Shown: positions 9,825 through 18,774, numbered from the stretch's first letter. The stretch is DNA of 64,000 bases from Chitinophaga pollutisoli (GCF_038396755.1 NZ_CP149822.1:5362001-5426000), one strand, 5' to 3'. The notes: a model not told the origin generated them from the letters alone. Program-made: numbers and translations.

Positions 9825-10849
9825 CAGACCCTGCCGAGTTTATAGGGATACGCCTTGCCCGAAGCCCATTGCGCTACGTAAATGTTTTCATCGTCGTCTA
9901 CACACACGTCATGCGGATGTATGAAGATCTTCTCCGCCTGCTGCATCCGCTGCAAACGGCCATCGGCATACTTCGGTTCCGTTCCGCCGATATTCGATAC
10001 CACTTTGTTGTCTTTATCCAGGATCGTCACGAAGCCGCTGCCTTCCAGGTTCATATCGGGCGAGCGGAGCACCGCCGCATAAAGGTTTTGCCCGCGGATC
10101 ACCGGCCGGCAAACACATGCCCCTGGCAACTCGATCACTTCCAGCAATTCCCCGGCCATGCTGTACCGCTTGAAGCAGTTCCGCGTGCGGTCGGTAACGA
10201 GCAGTGTGGGCGTGCCTTTCCGGCGGTCTACCGTGATGCCGTGGGCGTTGTCCAGGTACGCAGTGCCTTCGCCGCGCCCGCCAAACACCGCCAGCAGCTT
10301 GCCGTTGCGGTCGAACCGGGAAATGAATTGCGCGCCATAGCCGTCTGCGATGTAAATGTCGCCGTTATCGGCCACCGTCGTTTCCGTGGGCACGAAAGCT
10401 TCTTTCTTCGTATACTTCCCGCTGTCCATCGGGCAATCGATCGTCAGTAATATCTTACCGTCGAGCGTGGTTTTGTAGACCTGGTGCTTGTCGGTGTCGG
10501 TAATGAGGAGAAATTCTTCCCCGCCTTCGCTGGCCAGCGACAGCCCATGCGCGCCGGGGAATTCGGTGCCCCAGCTTTTCAGCAGCTTACCGGACTTGTT
10601 GTATATAAGGACGTTGTTTTTCGTTTCGTTGGTCAGTAAAAAGATGCGGCCTTTTTTGTCCTGCACCATTTCGTGGCAATCTTTAACGGGAAAACGCGTT
10701 GCGTCCGCCGTGCTCCATTTCGTGTCGAGCGTGTACCGCATGCCGTTATGCCCGTAAACCGGGCCTTTCGTTTTAGCCAACAGATCGTGCGAGATGTAAA
10801 ATCCTGCGGTGGCGAGCGCTGCTGCGCGAATAAATTTTCTTCTTTCCAT
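9824..10849 (-). CDS. Six-bladed beta-propeller (NHL-like) protein with a Tat-like signal
   Basis: 341-residue exported protein. The N-terminus MERRKFIRAAALATAGFYI carries an RRKF motif like a twin-arginine signal. The body is a series of NHL/6-bladed propeller repeats: CHEMVQDKKGRIFLL, GAHGLSLASEGGEEFLLITD, ETTVADNGDIYIADGYG, NAHGITVDRRKGTPTLLVTD and PHDVCVDDDENIYVAQWASG. Such propellers bind ligands or act as lyases or hydrolases; the family alone does not give a reaction. It lies 10 bases after the DUF1501 gene and overlaps the cytochrome gene by one base, so it shares their transcript. Confidence 0.78.
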   Translation of the reverse strand: MERRKFIRAAALATAGFYISHDLLAKTKGPVYGHNGMRYTLDTKWSTADATRFPVKDCHEMVQDKKGRIFLLTNETKNNVLIYNKSGKLLKSWGTEFPGAHGLSLASEGGEEFLLITDTDKHQVYKTTLDGKILLTIDCPMDSGKYTKKEAFVPTETTVADNGDIYIADGYGAQFISRFDRNGKLLAVFGGRGEGTAYLDNAHGITVDRRKGTPTLLVTDRTRNCFKRYSMAGELLEVIELPGACVCRPVIRGQNLYAAVLRSPDMNLEGSGFVTILDKDNKVVSNIGGTEPKYADGRLQRMQQAEKIFIHPHDVCVDDDENIYVAQWASGKAYPYKLGRV

Positions 10850-10859
10850 ATATTGATAT

Positions 10860-12314
10860 TTAGGCCATCAGTCCGGGGAGTACTTGTCCCGCAACATCTG
10901 TAAGCCGGTAGCGGCGGCCCTGGTGTTTGAAGATGAGTTTTTCGTGATCGAGCCCCATGAGGTGCAATACGGTGGCATGGAAGTCGTGTACATGCACGGG
11001 ATCTTTGACGATGTTGTACCCGAATTCGTCGGTTTCGCCGTATACGATGCCGGGTTTTACGCCGCCACCGGCCATCCAGATGGAAAAGCAGCGGGGGTGA
11101 TGATCGCGCCCGTAGTTGTCGGCGGTCATCTTGCCCTGGCAGTAATTGGTGCGACCGAATTCACCGCCCCAGATCACCAGCGTTTCATCGAGCAGGCCGC
11201 GCTGCTTGAGGTCGGTGATGAGTGCCGCGGAAGCGCGGTCCACGTCTTTGGCCTGACCGGCCATTTCATTCGGCAGGTTACCGTGCTGGTCCCATCCCTG
11301 GTGGTACAGCTGGATGAAGCGGACCCCGCTTTCGGAGAGCTTCCGGGCCAGCAGGCAATTGGCGGCGAAAGTGCCGGGAACGAGGCACTCCGGGCCGTAA
11401 AGCTTGATGATGTCGTCCGGTTCCTTCGACAAATCGGTCAGTTCCGGCACCGCCGTTTGCATCCGGTACGCCATTTCATATTGCTGGATCTTGGTGCTGA
11501 TTTCCGGGTCGCCGAACTCCTGGTACGACTGGTCGTTCAATGCCGCCAGCTGGTCAAGCATCTGCCGCCGGTTGGTGGAATCGATGCCGTTGGGGTTGTT
11601 GAGGTACAGCACGGGGTTGTCGCCGCTGCTGAACTGCACGCCCTGGTGGATGCTGTCGAGGAAGCCGTTGGTCCAGAGCTTGGAGTACACGCCTTGCCCG
11701 TTGCCTTTCCCGCGGGAAAGCAATACGCAAAAGGCCGGCAGGTTCTTGTTTTCGCTTCCCAGCCCATAACTCGCCCACGACCCGAAGCTCGCACGGTTGC
11801 CCTGCTGCGCGCCGGTCTGGAAGAACGTCAGCGCCGGATCGTGGTTGATGGCTTCCGTGAACATCGACCGCACGATGCAGATGTCGTCCACGATTTTAGC
11901 CGTGTGCGGGAAGAGGTCGCTCACCCAGGCGCGGGCCTCGCCGTATTGCTGGAAGTCGTAATAGGAGCCGACGAGGGGGAACGACGATTGTCCGGCCGTC
12001 ATCCCCGTCAGCCGTTGCCCCATGCGGATGGAGGCGGGGAGTTCCTGGCCCATCATTTCGCGGAGCTTCGGTTTGTAGTCGAAGCTCTCGAGCTGCGAGG
12101 GCGCGCCATTTTGAAAGAGGTAGATCACCCGTTTGGCCTTCGGAGCGAAGTGCGGCACACCTGGCATGAACGCGGCCTCGCTTTCGCTGCTGCTACCGAA
12201 GAGGTCGGGGATGAGCAAAGATCCCAGCGCCACGCTTCCTACACCCAGGCTCAGGTTCGAGAGGAATTTGCGGCGGTTCATGTTGAGGTGGCGCTCTATG
12301 AATTCGTTTTTCAT
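10860..12314 (-). CDS. DUF1501 family protein (Tat-exported, sulfatase-like fold)
   Basis: 484-residue member of DUF1501, a family common in Planctomycetes and always found near cytochrome-type DUF1549/DUF1553 proteins. The ATG at 12314 is chosen because it gives MKNEFIERHLNMNRRKFLSN, with an NRRKFL twin-arginine motif and a hydrophobic stretch. Family features seen: APKAKRVIYLFQNGAPSQLESFDYKP near the start, LFPHTAKIVDDICIVRSMFT, GVRFIQLYHQGWDQHGNLPN, VIWGGEFGRT, GRDHHPRCFSIWMAGGGVKPG and HVHDFHATVLHLMGLDH. These conserved D/H/G blocks recall alkaline-phosphatase-superfamily metal sites, but no activity is established. It is the second gene of the operon, 29 bases after the DUF1553 gene. Confidence 0.9.
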   Translation of the reverse strand: MKNEFIERHLNMNRRKFLSNLSLGVGSVALGSLLIPDLFGSSSESEAAFMPGVPHFAPKAKRVIYLFQNGAPSQLESFDYKPKLREMMGQELPASIRMGQRLTGMTAGQSSFPLVGSYYDFQQYGEARAWVSDLFPHTAKIVDDICIVRSMFTEAINHDPALTFFQTGAQQGNRASFGSWASYGLGSENKNLPAFCVLLSRGKGNGQGVYSKLWTNGFLDSIHQGVQFSSGDNPVLYLNNPNGIDSTNRRQMLDQLAALNDQSYQEFGDPEISTKIQQYEMAYRMQTAVPELTDLSKEPDDIIKLYGPECLVPGTFAANCLLARKLSESGVRFIQLYHQGWDQHGNLPNEMAGQAKDVDRASAALITDLKQRGLLDETLVIWGGEFGRTNYCQGKMTADNYGRDHHPRCFSIWMAGGGVKPGIVYGETDEFGYNIVKDPVHVHDFHATVLHLMGLDHEKLIFKHQGRRYRLTDVAGQVLPGLMA

Positions 12315-12343
12315 GATGCGATTATTTAGGCTGAACGGAGGAT

Positions 12344-14656
12344 TCAGGTTTTGGATAACGTTTCTTCGAGGTTGTAGATGGTGGTAATGACCTGCATCAT
12401 CGCCGCCCACGACGGTTTGTCAAGCCCCTCTGCCTGGGGGTACTCCCCATGTTGCAGGAGCTTCGCGGCTTCGGCGGGGCGCGACTTGAACCATGACTGC
12501 TGCTGCGCATAGTATTTGGCGAGCACATCCATTTCCTTCAGCGATGGCGTTCTGCAAACGATACTGCGGAAGGCCTGGCGGATATTTTTTTCCGCATCGC
12601 CGCCCTGTTGCAGTAATTTCCCCGCATACACGCGCGAGGCTTCCAGCACTGTGGGGTCGTTGAGCATGATGAGCGCCTGCAATGGCGTATTCGTAGCCGA
12701 GCGCTTTACTTCGCACTGGTCGCGGTTGCTGGCGTCGAACAGCATCATGGATGGCGGCGGCACCGTTCTTTTGATGAAGGTGTACAACCCGCGGCGGTAC
12801 AAACTTTCGCCGTGATCCTGCCGGTAAGTGGCGAGCTGCCCCCTGCCGGAAGTAGCGAGTTCCCACAATCCTTCGGGCTGGTAAGGTTTCACGCTGGGCC
12901 CGCCGATGGTGTGCACGAGCAATCCGCTCGATTCCAGCACAAGGTCGCGCACCATTTCGGCCGGCAGCCGGAAACGCGGGCCGCGCGCCAGGTAGATATT
13001 ATCCGGATCGGCTTCCAGCTTGTCTTTGGAGATGGTGGCAGATTGCCGGTAGGTTTGTGACATAACCATCTGTTTCATCAGTCTTTTCATATCCCAGCCA
13101 TGATTCATGAAATCCACGGCGAGCCAGTCGAGCAACTGCGGGTGGCTGGGCAGGTCGCCCTGCATCCCGAAATCGCCCGTGCTTTTGACGATACCTTTGC
13201 CAAACACCTGCTGCCACATCTGGTTAACGAACACGCGGGCCGTCAGCGGGTTTTTAGGATCGAAGAGCCAGGAAGCCAGCCCCAGCCTGTTGGAAGGATA
13301 GGTGGCGTTGAACGGCATCACGGAAGCGGGTGTGCCGGGCTGCACTTCGATGGTGGGATTGTCGTACACGCCGCGCCCCAGCACAAAGGTTTTCCGGACT
13401 TCTTCCTGGTCGCCCATAACAGACACGATGAGCCGGTTGGTATCCTGCTGGTTAATGAATCGGAGCGTTCCGGCCAGGTCTTCTTTCGTGATTTCCATGT
13501 AGGGCTTCTTGGCGTACGTTTCCGGCCCGCCCACGGTGGATTCAAGCCCTACTTCCTTCACGTTGTTGAAGAAAGCGTACAGCTCGAAATATTCTTTCTG
13601 GGAGAAGGGGTCGTATTTATGATCGTGGCACTGGGCGCACTCCATGGTGATGCCGATGAGGCTTTTACTGAAGGTATTGGCGCGGTCGAGCACATACGAC
13701 ACGCGGTATTCCTCGTCGATAACGCCGCCTTCTTCGGTGATTTTATGATTCCGGTTGAAGCCCGAAGCCAGCAGCTGTTCGCGCCCGCCGTCCGGCATCA
13801 TGTCGCCGGCGAGTTGCCAGGTAACGAAATCTTTGTAGGAGAGATTTTTATTGAAGGCGTAGATGACCCAGTCGCGCCAGGGCCACATGGTGCGGATGTT
13901 GTCGTCCTGGTACCCGTGGGAATCGGCGTAACGGGCAACGTCCATCCAGTGGATGGCCATTTTTTCGCCGTAGGCGCTGTCGGCCAGGAGCTCGTCTACC
14001 ATTCGCTCATATCCTTTTTCGGTGGTGTCTTTGGCGAAGCGTTCCATGCGCGCGGCGGAGGGCGGGAGGCCGGTGAGATCGATGCTGAGGCGTTTGAGGA
14101 GCCGTTCGCGGTCGGCCTGCGGGTTGGGGGCGAGGCCTTTTTCTTCCATGCGGGCGAGCACGAAGCGGTCGATTTCATTGCGGGGCCATGATTCGTCGTC
14201 AACCGCGGGGAGGGCGGGGGAGGCGGGAGGAACGAACGCCCAGTGGGGTTTATATTTCGCGCCCTGTTTGATCCATTTTTCGATCATTTTGATTTCATGG
14301 GCGTTGAGCGCCATGTTGGATGTGGGCGGGGGCATGCGCAGGGAGCTGTCTTCGGTGGTGATGCGCAGGTACACGGCCGATGCCCTGGGGTTCCCGGGCA
14401 CGAGGGCGTGCAGATCGGGCGATTCCTGCAGGGCTTTGTAGGCGCTGTCCGCAATGTCGAGCCGCAGTCCGGCTTCGCGCTTGTTGGCGTCGGGGCCGTG
14501 GCAGGCGAAACATTTGTCGGATAATATCGGGCGGATATGGAAGTTATAATCGACGGAATCCGGCATCACTTCGGCGGTATGTTGCTGCGAGTGGGTGTTG
14601 CAGGAAGAAAATGCGGCGGTGAGGCCGATGGCAAAAATTACATAACGATGGAACAT
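12344..14656 (-). CDS. PSCyt1-DUF1549-DUF1553 planctomycete-type cytochrome protein
   Basis: 770-residue exported lipoprotein (FSSC, Cys19) and first gene of the operon. Domain order: PSCyt1 with heme motif C49-F-A-C52-H53, in DKCFACHGPDANKREAG, and a likely distal Met in RMPPPTSNMAL; DUF1549 (PSCyt2) at about residues 155-370 (WPRNEIDRFVLARMEEKGL, RLSIDLTGLPPS, CAQCHDHKYDPFSQKEYF); and DUF1553 (PSD1) at about 435-700 (NRLGLASWLFDPKNPLTARV, SHPQLLDWLAVDFMNHGWDMK, RGLYTFIKRTVPPPSMMLFD). The second CxxCH (CAQCH) suggests a second heme. This family is most abundant in Planctomycetes and Verrucomicrobia. The exact reaction is unknown. Confidence 0.93.
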   Translation of the reverse strand: MFHRYVIFAIGLTAAFSSCNTHSQQHTAEVMPDSVDYNFHIRPILSDKCFACHGPDANKREAGLRLDIADSAYKALQESPDLHALVPGNPRASAVYLRITTEDSSLRMPPPTSNMALNAHEIKMIEKWIKQGAKYKPHWAFVPPASPALPAVDDESWPRNEIDRFVLARMEEKGLAPNPQADRERLLKRLSIDLTGLPPSAARMERFAKDTTEKGYERMVDELLADSAYGEKMAIHWMDVARYADSHGYQDDNIRTMWPWRDWVIYAFNKNLSYKDFVTWQLAGDMMPDGGREQLLASGFNRNHKITEEGGVIDEEYRVSYVLDRANTFSKSLIGITMECAQCHDHKYDPFSQKEYFELYAFFNNVKEVGLESTVGGPETYAKKPYMEITKEDLAGTLRFINQQDTNRLIVSVMGDQEEVRKTFVLGRGVYDNPTIEVQPGTPASVMPFNATYPSNRLGLASWLFDPKNPLTARVFVNQMWQQVFGKGIVKSTGDFGMQGDLPSHPQLLDWLAVDFMNHGWDMKRLMKQMVMSQTYRQSATISKDKLEADPDNIYLARGPRFRLPAEMVRDLVLESSGLLVHTIGGPSVKPYQPEGLWELATSGRGQLATYRQDHGESLYRRGLYTFIKRTVPPPSMMLFDASNRDQCEVKRSATNTPLQALIMLNDPTVLEASRVYAGKLLQQGGDAEKNIRQAFRSIVCRTPSLKEMDVLAKYYAQQQSWFKSRPAEAAKLLQHGEYPQAEGLDKPSWAAMMQVITTIYNLEETLSKT

Positions 14657-14901
14657 GGTACAGTCGGACGATTTCAGTGTTCACGAATACGGATCTTACT
14701 CCCTGTGGCTTCTCTGGTTAAATGTTGAATGTCGCCCCCGGGGCGCTTGCTTATCTCTGACGCTATATTGACGGGATGTGAGCGAATATTTGCATTGTTT
14801 TTTATCGCTCCTTTTCCTTTTGATTGATCTGTATAGTGAATATACTATTTATTTCGCAATGTCCCATGAAAATATGATCAACGGTTATGTATCGCCGCGC
14901 T

Positions 14902-15333
14902 TCATTTGTTATGCGTACACTTCAGCGCCCAATATACGAGCGGCGGCTGGAACAGCAGGCGGGCGAAGCGTTTCCGGTCGGTATCCAGGCCGAAAGCATT
15001 TCGTTTGTTGACATACTGCGAAATATTCCCGGGGAACACGGCGGTGAAGAAAGCCGCGGCGATTTTGCCGGTGGGTTTGCGCTGGCGTTTGTTGCAGAGG
15101 ATAAGCGCGCTGCCGAGTGTGATTTCCGCGATCCCGGAATAGACGACGGTATCGTCTTTTCTGAGGGATACCCAATCCGGAACCTGCGCCTGGAATTCCC
15201 GGCGCTTGAAAGAAAGGTGCGCGATGCCCGTGAAAACAAGCCCCGCGCCGAGGGCGATCCGGGCGGCATTGGCGATGGTGGCGTCTCTCACAACCGTAGT
15301 GAAAACAACTTGCGGAAAGTGACAGTAAACCAT
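14902..15333 (-). CDS. DoxX-like small membrane protein
   Basis: 143-residue inner-membrane protein with three to four hydrophobic segments (IALGAGLVFTGIAHLSF, VVYSGIAEITLGSALILC, KIAAAFFTAVFPGNISQY, and a C-terminal LLFQPPLVYWAL). The order and the pattern GIAEI.LG fit DoxX-like proteins of unknown function. The first residues may be over-called, because the likely promoter of the divergent CNNM gene overlaps this start; a shorter start is possible. The 245 bases between it and the cytochrome operon hold no gene that I could support. Confidence 0.7.
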   Translation of the reverse strand: MVYCHFPQVVFTTVVRDATIANAARIALGAGLVFTGIAHLSFKRREFQAQVPDWVSLRKDDTVVYSGIAEITLGSALILCNKRQRKPTGKIAAAFFTAVFPGNISQYVNKRNAFGLDTDRKRFARLLFQPPLVYWALKCTHNK

Positions 15334-15340
15334 ATCTTTA
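15310..15340 (+). promoter_or_regulatory. Bacteroidota-type promoter for the CNNM/HlyC-like gene
   Basis: TTG at 15310-15312, a 20-nt spacer, then TATCTTTA at 15333-15340 (7 of 8 to TAnnTTTG). It would start transcription about 15 bases before the ATG at 15362. Confidence 0.5.
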
Positions 15341-15361
15341 TGGTTTAACTTTTAAGACAAA

Positions 15362-16663
15362 ATGACTTTCGATATCCTGCTTACTTTATTCCTCGTTTTG
15401 CTGAACGGCTTCTTCGTAGCTGCTGAATTCGCCATTGTGAAAGTGCGTTCTTCACAAATCGAAGTAAGCGCCGGCCGCAGCGCCGCCGTGTCCAACGTGG
15501 CGCGGAGCATCGTCAACAACCTCGACGGTTACCTGGCCGCTACACAGCTGGGGATCACCCTGGCTTCGCTGGGGCTTGGCTGGGTGGGTGAGGACGTAAT
15601 GACGACCCTTATCTTATCCCTTTTTGGTGCAATGGGCCTTACGATCGATCCGGCGACGGCGCACAAGATCGCCCTGCCGGTGGCGTTTTTCTGTATTACC
15701 GTGCTGCATATTGTTTTCGGCGAGCTGGCGCCCAAATCGCTCGCGATCCGCAAACCGGTGCCCACCACTTTCGCGGTGGCGCTGCCACTGAAGGTATTCT
15801 ATGTGATCTTCCGCCCGTTTATCTGGATGCTGAATGGTTTCGCCAACGCGATCCTGAAGCTCGTTGGAATCACACCCGTACACGAGCACGGTGACATCCA
15901 TTCGGAAGAGGAATTGAAAGTCATCATCGCCGAAAGCCACCAGGGCGGCGTGATCGAAGAAACGGAGAAAGCGCTCATCCAGAACGTGTTCAACCTCGGC
16001 GACCGCCAGGCTTCCACGCTCATGACGCCCCGCAATGAACTGGTGTGGCTCAATGTGAACGATCCCGCGGACGTCAACCGGAAAAAAATCCTTTCCAATA
16101 AACACACGTTGTACCCGCTCACCAACGGCGACCTCGATTCGGTTTATGGCTTCGTATACTCCAAAGACCTGCTGAACGACAACCTCACCGAATCCCTCCG
16201 GCAGCTGGAATCCTACAAAAAGAAATTGCTCCTCGTTACCACGCATAACCGCACTTACCAGATCCTCGACCTCTTTCGCAAGGAGAGGATTTACCAGGGC
16301 ATGGTGGTCGACGAGTTCGGCGCGGTGAAAGGGATGATCACCATCAATGATATCGTGGATGCGTTGGTGGGGGATATTTCAGAAACGAATGAATTTGAAT
16401 ATGAAATGAAACGGCAGGACGATGGCGCCATGCTCGTGGACGCACAGATTCCTTTCGTGGAATTCCTCGAACGGATGCACATCCCGGCTGACCAGAAGAA
16501 AATCAACCTCGTGAACTTCGCCACCCTGGGCGGCTTCATCCTCGACCGGCTGGGGCGCATCCCCGCCCCGGGCGACAGCATTAATTGGCGCGGGCTTCGC
16601 TTTGAAGTGAAGCAGATGGACCAGCACCGCATCGCCAAGGTGGAGGTACGCGACGAGGCGTAA
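15362..16663 (+). CDS. Hemolysin-family CNNM/CBS/CorC_HlyC membrane protein
   Basis: 433-residue integral membrane protein. The DUF21/CNNM domain (residues about 1-190) has four hydrophobic segments: ILLTLFLVLLNGFFVAAEFA, LAATQLGITLASLGLGWVGE, VAFFCITVLHIVFGELAPKS and VFYVIFRPFIWMLNGFA. A CBS pair follows at about 210-335 (LMTPRNELVWL, GMVVDEFGAVKGMITINDIVD), and a CorC_HlyC domain from about 350 to the end (INLVNFATLGGFILDRLGRIP). Relatives are linked to magnesium/cobalt or sodium handling; the older label hemolysin does not imply toxicity. Length is normal, the gene has its own promoter, and a bidirectional terminator follows directly. Confidence 0.92.
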   Translation: MTFDILLTLFLVLLNGFFVAAEFAIVKVRSSQIEVSAGRSAAVSNVARSIVNNLDGYLAATQLGITLASLGLGWVGEDVMTTLILSLFGAMGLTIDPATAHKIALPVAFFCITVLHIVFGELAPKSLAIRKPVPTTFAVALPLKVFYVIFRPFIWMLNGFANAILKLVGITPVHEHGDIHSEEELKVIIAESHQGGVIEETEKALIQNVFNLGDRQASTLMTPRNELVWLNVNDPADVNRKKILSNKHTLYPLTNGDLDSVYGFVYSKDLLNDNLTESLRQLESYKKKLLLVTTHNRTYQILDLFRKERIYQGMVVDEFGAVKGMITINDIVDALVGDISETNEFEYEMKRQDDGAMLVDAQIPFVEFLERMHIPADQKKINLVNFATLGGFILDRLGRIPAPGDSINWRGLRFEVKQMDQHRIAKVEVRDEA

Positions 16664-16680
16664 CAAGACTGATTGCAAAT

Positions 16681-16711
16681 AAAAAGGCCCGCCATTCCGG
16701 CGGGCCTTTTT
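16681..16711. terminator. Bidirectional intrinsic terminator
   Basis: Perfect 13-bp inverted repeat (AAAAAGGCCCGCC / GGCGGGCCTTTTT) with a 5-nt loop between the convergent CNNM and sigma-factor genes. Its last base is the first base of the sigma gene's stop codon on the other strand. Confidence 0.9.
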
Positions 16712-17295
16712 CATATCGTAAGGGGATCAATCTTCTTCATGACCTGCATACCCAGCCGGAAAGTCACAGCGGTGGAGAGCTTCTTCAGCGCGATGGCCAG
16801 CTGGTTTTCCACTGTTTTGGCGGAGAGGTCCAGGATGGCCGCGGCTTCTTTATAGCGCAGGCCGTATTGTTTCACGAGAATAAACACTTCGCGGCATTTG
16901 GGCGGGAGCTCGCGGATGGCTTCTTCTATCTTTCCCATCATTTCGGAAGTAATAAGCAATTGTTCCGGATCGGGGGAGAACTGCAGCTGCCCTTCGTCGC
17001 TCTCATGCAGGGGAATGTTGCGCTGCGCGGATTGCCGGCGGGTATGATCCACCACCTTGTTGCGTGCCGCCACGAACAGATACACCTGCGGATTGCGAAC
17101 ATCGCCCAGCATATGGCGCTTCTGCCAGCACTGCACGAATACGTCATGCGTGATTTCTTCCGCAGCTTCCCGGTCTTTCAGTAAAGAACAGGTGAACCGG
17201 AAAAGCGTCACGAAGAAGTGGTCATAAAATTGCCGGAAAGCCTGTTGGTCGTTTTCCTCCGTCATTTTCCTGAATAAGGCTGCAGTGTCAATCAT
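16711..17295 (-). CDS. ECF sigma factor (RNA polymerase sigma-70 family)
   Basis: 194-residue extracytoplasmic-function sigma factor. Region 2 is at about residues 15-85 (QFYDHFFVTLFRFTCSLLKD, EAAEEITHDVFVQCWQKR), with YLFVAARNKVVDHTRRQ closing the region. Region 4 is at about 120-175 (LPPKCREVFILVKQYGLRYK, EAAAILDLSAKTVENQL), a clear helix-turn-helix. Its likely control partner is the FecR-type anti-sigma gene beginning 245 bases away on the opposite strand, which leads into an STN-bearing SusC. The usual Bacteroidota order is sigma-FecR-SusC in one direction; here the sigma gene points away. A TAACTTTA box at 17335-17328 on this strand may be its -7 element, but no good -33 was found. Confidence 0.92.
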   Translation of the reverse strand: MIDTAALFRKMTEENDQQAFRQFYDHFFVTLFRFTCSLLKDREAAEEITHDVFVQCWQKRHMLGDVRNPQVYLFVAARNKVVDHTRRQSAQRNIPLHESDEGQLQFSPDPEQLLITSEMMGKIEEAIRELPPKCREVFILVKQYGLRYKEAAAILDLSAKTVENQLAIALKKLSTAVTFRLGMQVMKKIDPLTI

Positions 17296-17539
17296 ACCAG
17301 CTGCAATTTATCATACGTAGATTATGCTAAAGTTAACAAATCGGGCGATGAAAAAAAGAATGTCTCACTGTCGTGTTGTAAAATAGGCAAATTAAATGGG
17401 AAATAATACATACCCTTTTATTCCGATGCTTGCTGCAAACGTTTGTCCGGCGCGCTCCGCGGAAGAAATATTTTTTTGGATCGTTTTGGGGGTTTTTGAA
17501 ATAAGTGCTCGTCCTTCAGATGTAAAAGGATCCAAATAG

Positions 17540-18601
17540 ATGCACGATTCACACGAGAGACTATTCATATTGATGTCCAGGAGGATGGCCGGAGAGGCGA
17601 CGGACGCGGAGCTCGAAGAGCTGGCGGCGCTGCTGGCGGCTGAGCCGGGGCTCCAGTATACCCTGAACATGGTGGAGAAGCTGACGCCGCTTCCCAAGCC
17701 CGGCGACGCCGCTACGGAAGAGGAGCTGGCGCGCAAAAGGCGCGGGCTTCGCCAGATCGACGAGCTGCTGGCGCAAACCCCGGCTCCGGCGGTCCGCAGG
17801 CGGCTGCCTGTGCGCTGGATGGCAGCGGCAGGCTTGCTGCTGCTGGCAGGTGCAGGCGGAGTATTATATTTTATGGCGGGAGAGCCGGCGCGCCCGTCTG
17901 TCGCCGAAACGGCTTTTGGCGTCACGAAGAAGGAAGTGCAGCTGCCCGACGGATCGCGCGTGATACTCAATGCCGGCAGCAAGCTGACCTATGACTCCGC
18001 GGCCCTGGCACGCGGCGAAAGGGTGGTGCGTCTTACGGGAGAGGGGTTCTTCGACGTGAAGGCCAGTGCGGAACATCCTTTTATCATTCAAACGGGCAAA
18101 GTGGATGTGCGCGTGCTGGGTACGACCTTCAACCTGAAAGCCTATCCCAATGACCGCCGCGTGGAAACTTACCTGATTTCCGGGAAGGTGGAAGTAGCCT
18201 ATAAAACGAAAGGAGAAGAAGCGCAGATCCGGTTACAACCACTGGAAAGGGTGGTGATCGACCTGCCGGTCCTGGACGACGCGCCAGCGCCTGCCCTCAG
18301 GCCCGTGCCGGTAGCTGTAATACAGCCCGACCCGGCAGACGGATCGATAGCGGCCGCCAGCAAAGAGCCCGCCTGGATGCAGGGCCGCCTGGAATTTGAA
18401 AACGTGACGTTCGAGCAATTGGTTAATGAACTGGAAAGATGGTATGATGTAAAGATTACGCTACAAAATGATAAGCTCAAAGGCGAGGTATTCTCCGGCG
18501 CCTTTAATAACAAACCGCTATCCGAAGTGCTGCAGGCCTTGCAACTCACCTTGCAGTTCCGGTACCGTATGCAGGAAGGAAATCAAATTGAAATCTGGTA
18601 A
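17540..18601 (+). CDS. FecR-family anti-sigma factor
   Basis: 353-residue anti-sigma/signal-transfer protein. A cytoplasmic N-terminal segment (residues 1-90) begins HDSHERLFILMSRRMAGEAT. One membrane helix lies near 94-113 (MAAAGLLLLAGAGGVLYFMA). The periplasmic FecR domain follows at about 125-230 (VQLPDGSRVILNAGSKLTYD, VRLTGEGFFDVKASAEHPFI, VRVLGTTFNLKAYPND), and a C-terminal DUF4974 domain at about 280-350 (LEFENVTFEQLVNELERWYD). It would sense the state of the downstream STN-SusC through its periplasmic part and release the ECF sigma factor. It is followed by a 173-base gap with a strong hairpin. Confidence 0.92.
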   Translation: MHDSHERLFILMSRRMAGEATDAELEELAALLAAEPGLQYTLNMVEKLTPLPKPGDAATEEELARKRRGLRQIDELLAQTPAPAVRRRLPVRWMAAAGLLLLAGAGGVLYFMAGEPARPSVAETAFGVTKKEVQLPDGSRVILNAGSKLTYDSAALARGERVVRLTGEGFFDVKASAEHPFIIQTGKVDVRVLGTTFNLKAYPNDRRVETYLISGKVEVAYKTKGEEAQIRLQPLERVVIDLPVLDDAPAPALRPVPVAVIQPDPADGSIAAASKEPAWMQGRLEFENVTFEQLVNELERWYDVKITLQNDKLKGEVFSGAFNNKPLSEVLQALQLTLQFRYRMQEGNQIEIW

Positions 18602-18660
18602 ACCATTTAAGTACAAAAAAGCTGCGCCTATGATATAGCATTTCAACTCCGCTACTGATG

Positions 18661-18708
18661 GCCAACAAAAAAAGGAAGTGCGGCTACACCTCCTTTTTGT
18701 CTGTTGGC
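18661..18708 (+). promoter_or_regulatory. Long hairpin between fecR and susC
   Basis: Near-perfect stem: GCCAACA...AAAAAGGA.GTG pairs with CAC.TCCTTTTT...TGTTGGC around the loop CGGCTA. The stem is about 18-20 bp with one small internal bulge and one mismatch. No T-run follows it, so it is not a standard intrinsic terminator. It could lower read-through from fecR, protect the susC mRNA 5' end, or act as an attenuator. Confidence 0.6.
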
Positions 18709-18774
18709 TGATAACTGCCGCCTTGTCTTGAGAACATGGGGACGGCCCTTTTATTCAACCGACAATTCAAAAGT

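Noticed and set aside
14830..14850. GTATA-GTGAA-TATAC near the DoxX gene as an operator
   Set aside because: A 5-bp AT-rich palindrome is expected by chance in this spacer, with no second copy in place.
15614..16246. Minus-strand ORF within the CNNM gene
   Set aside because: Shadow frame with no motif, inside a well-supported gene.
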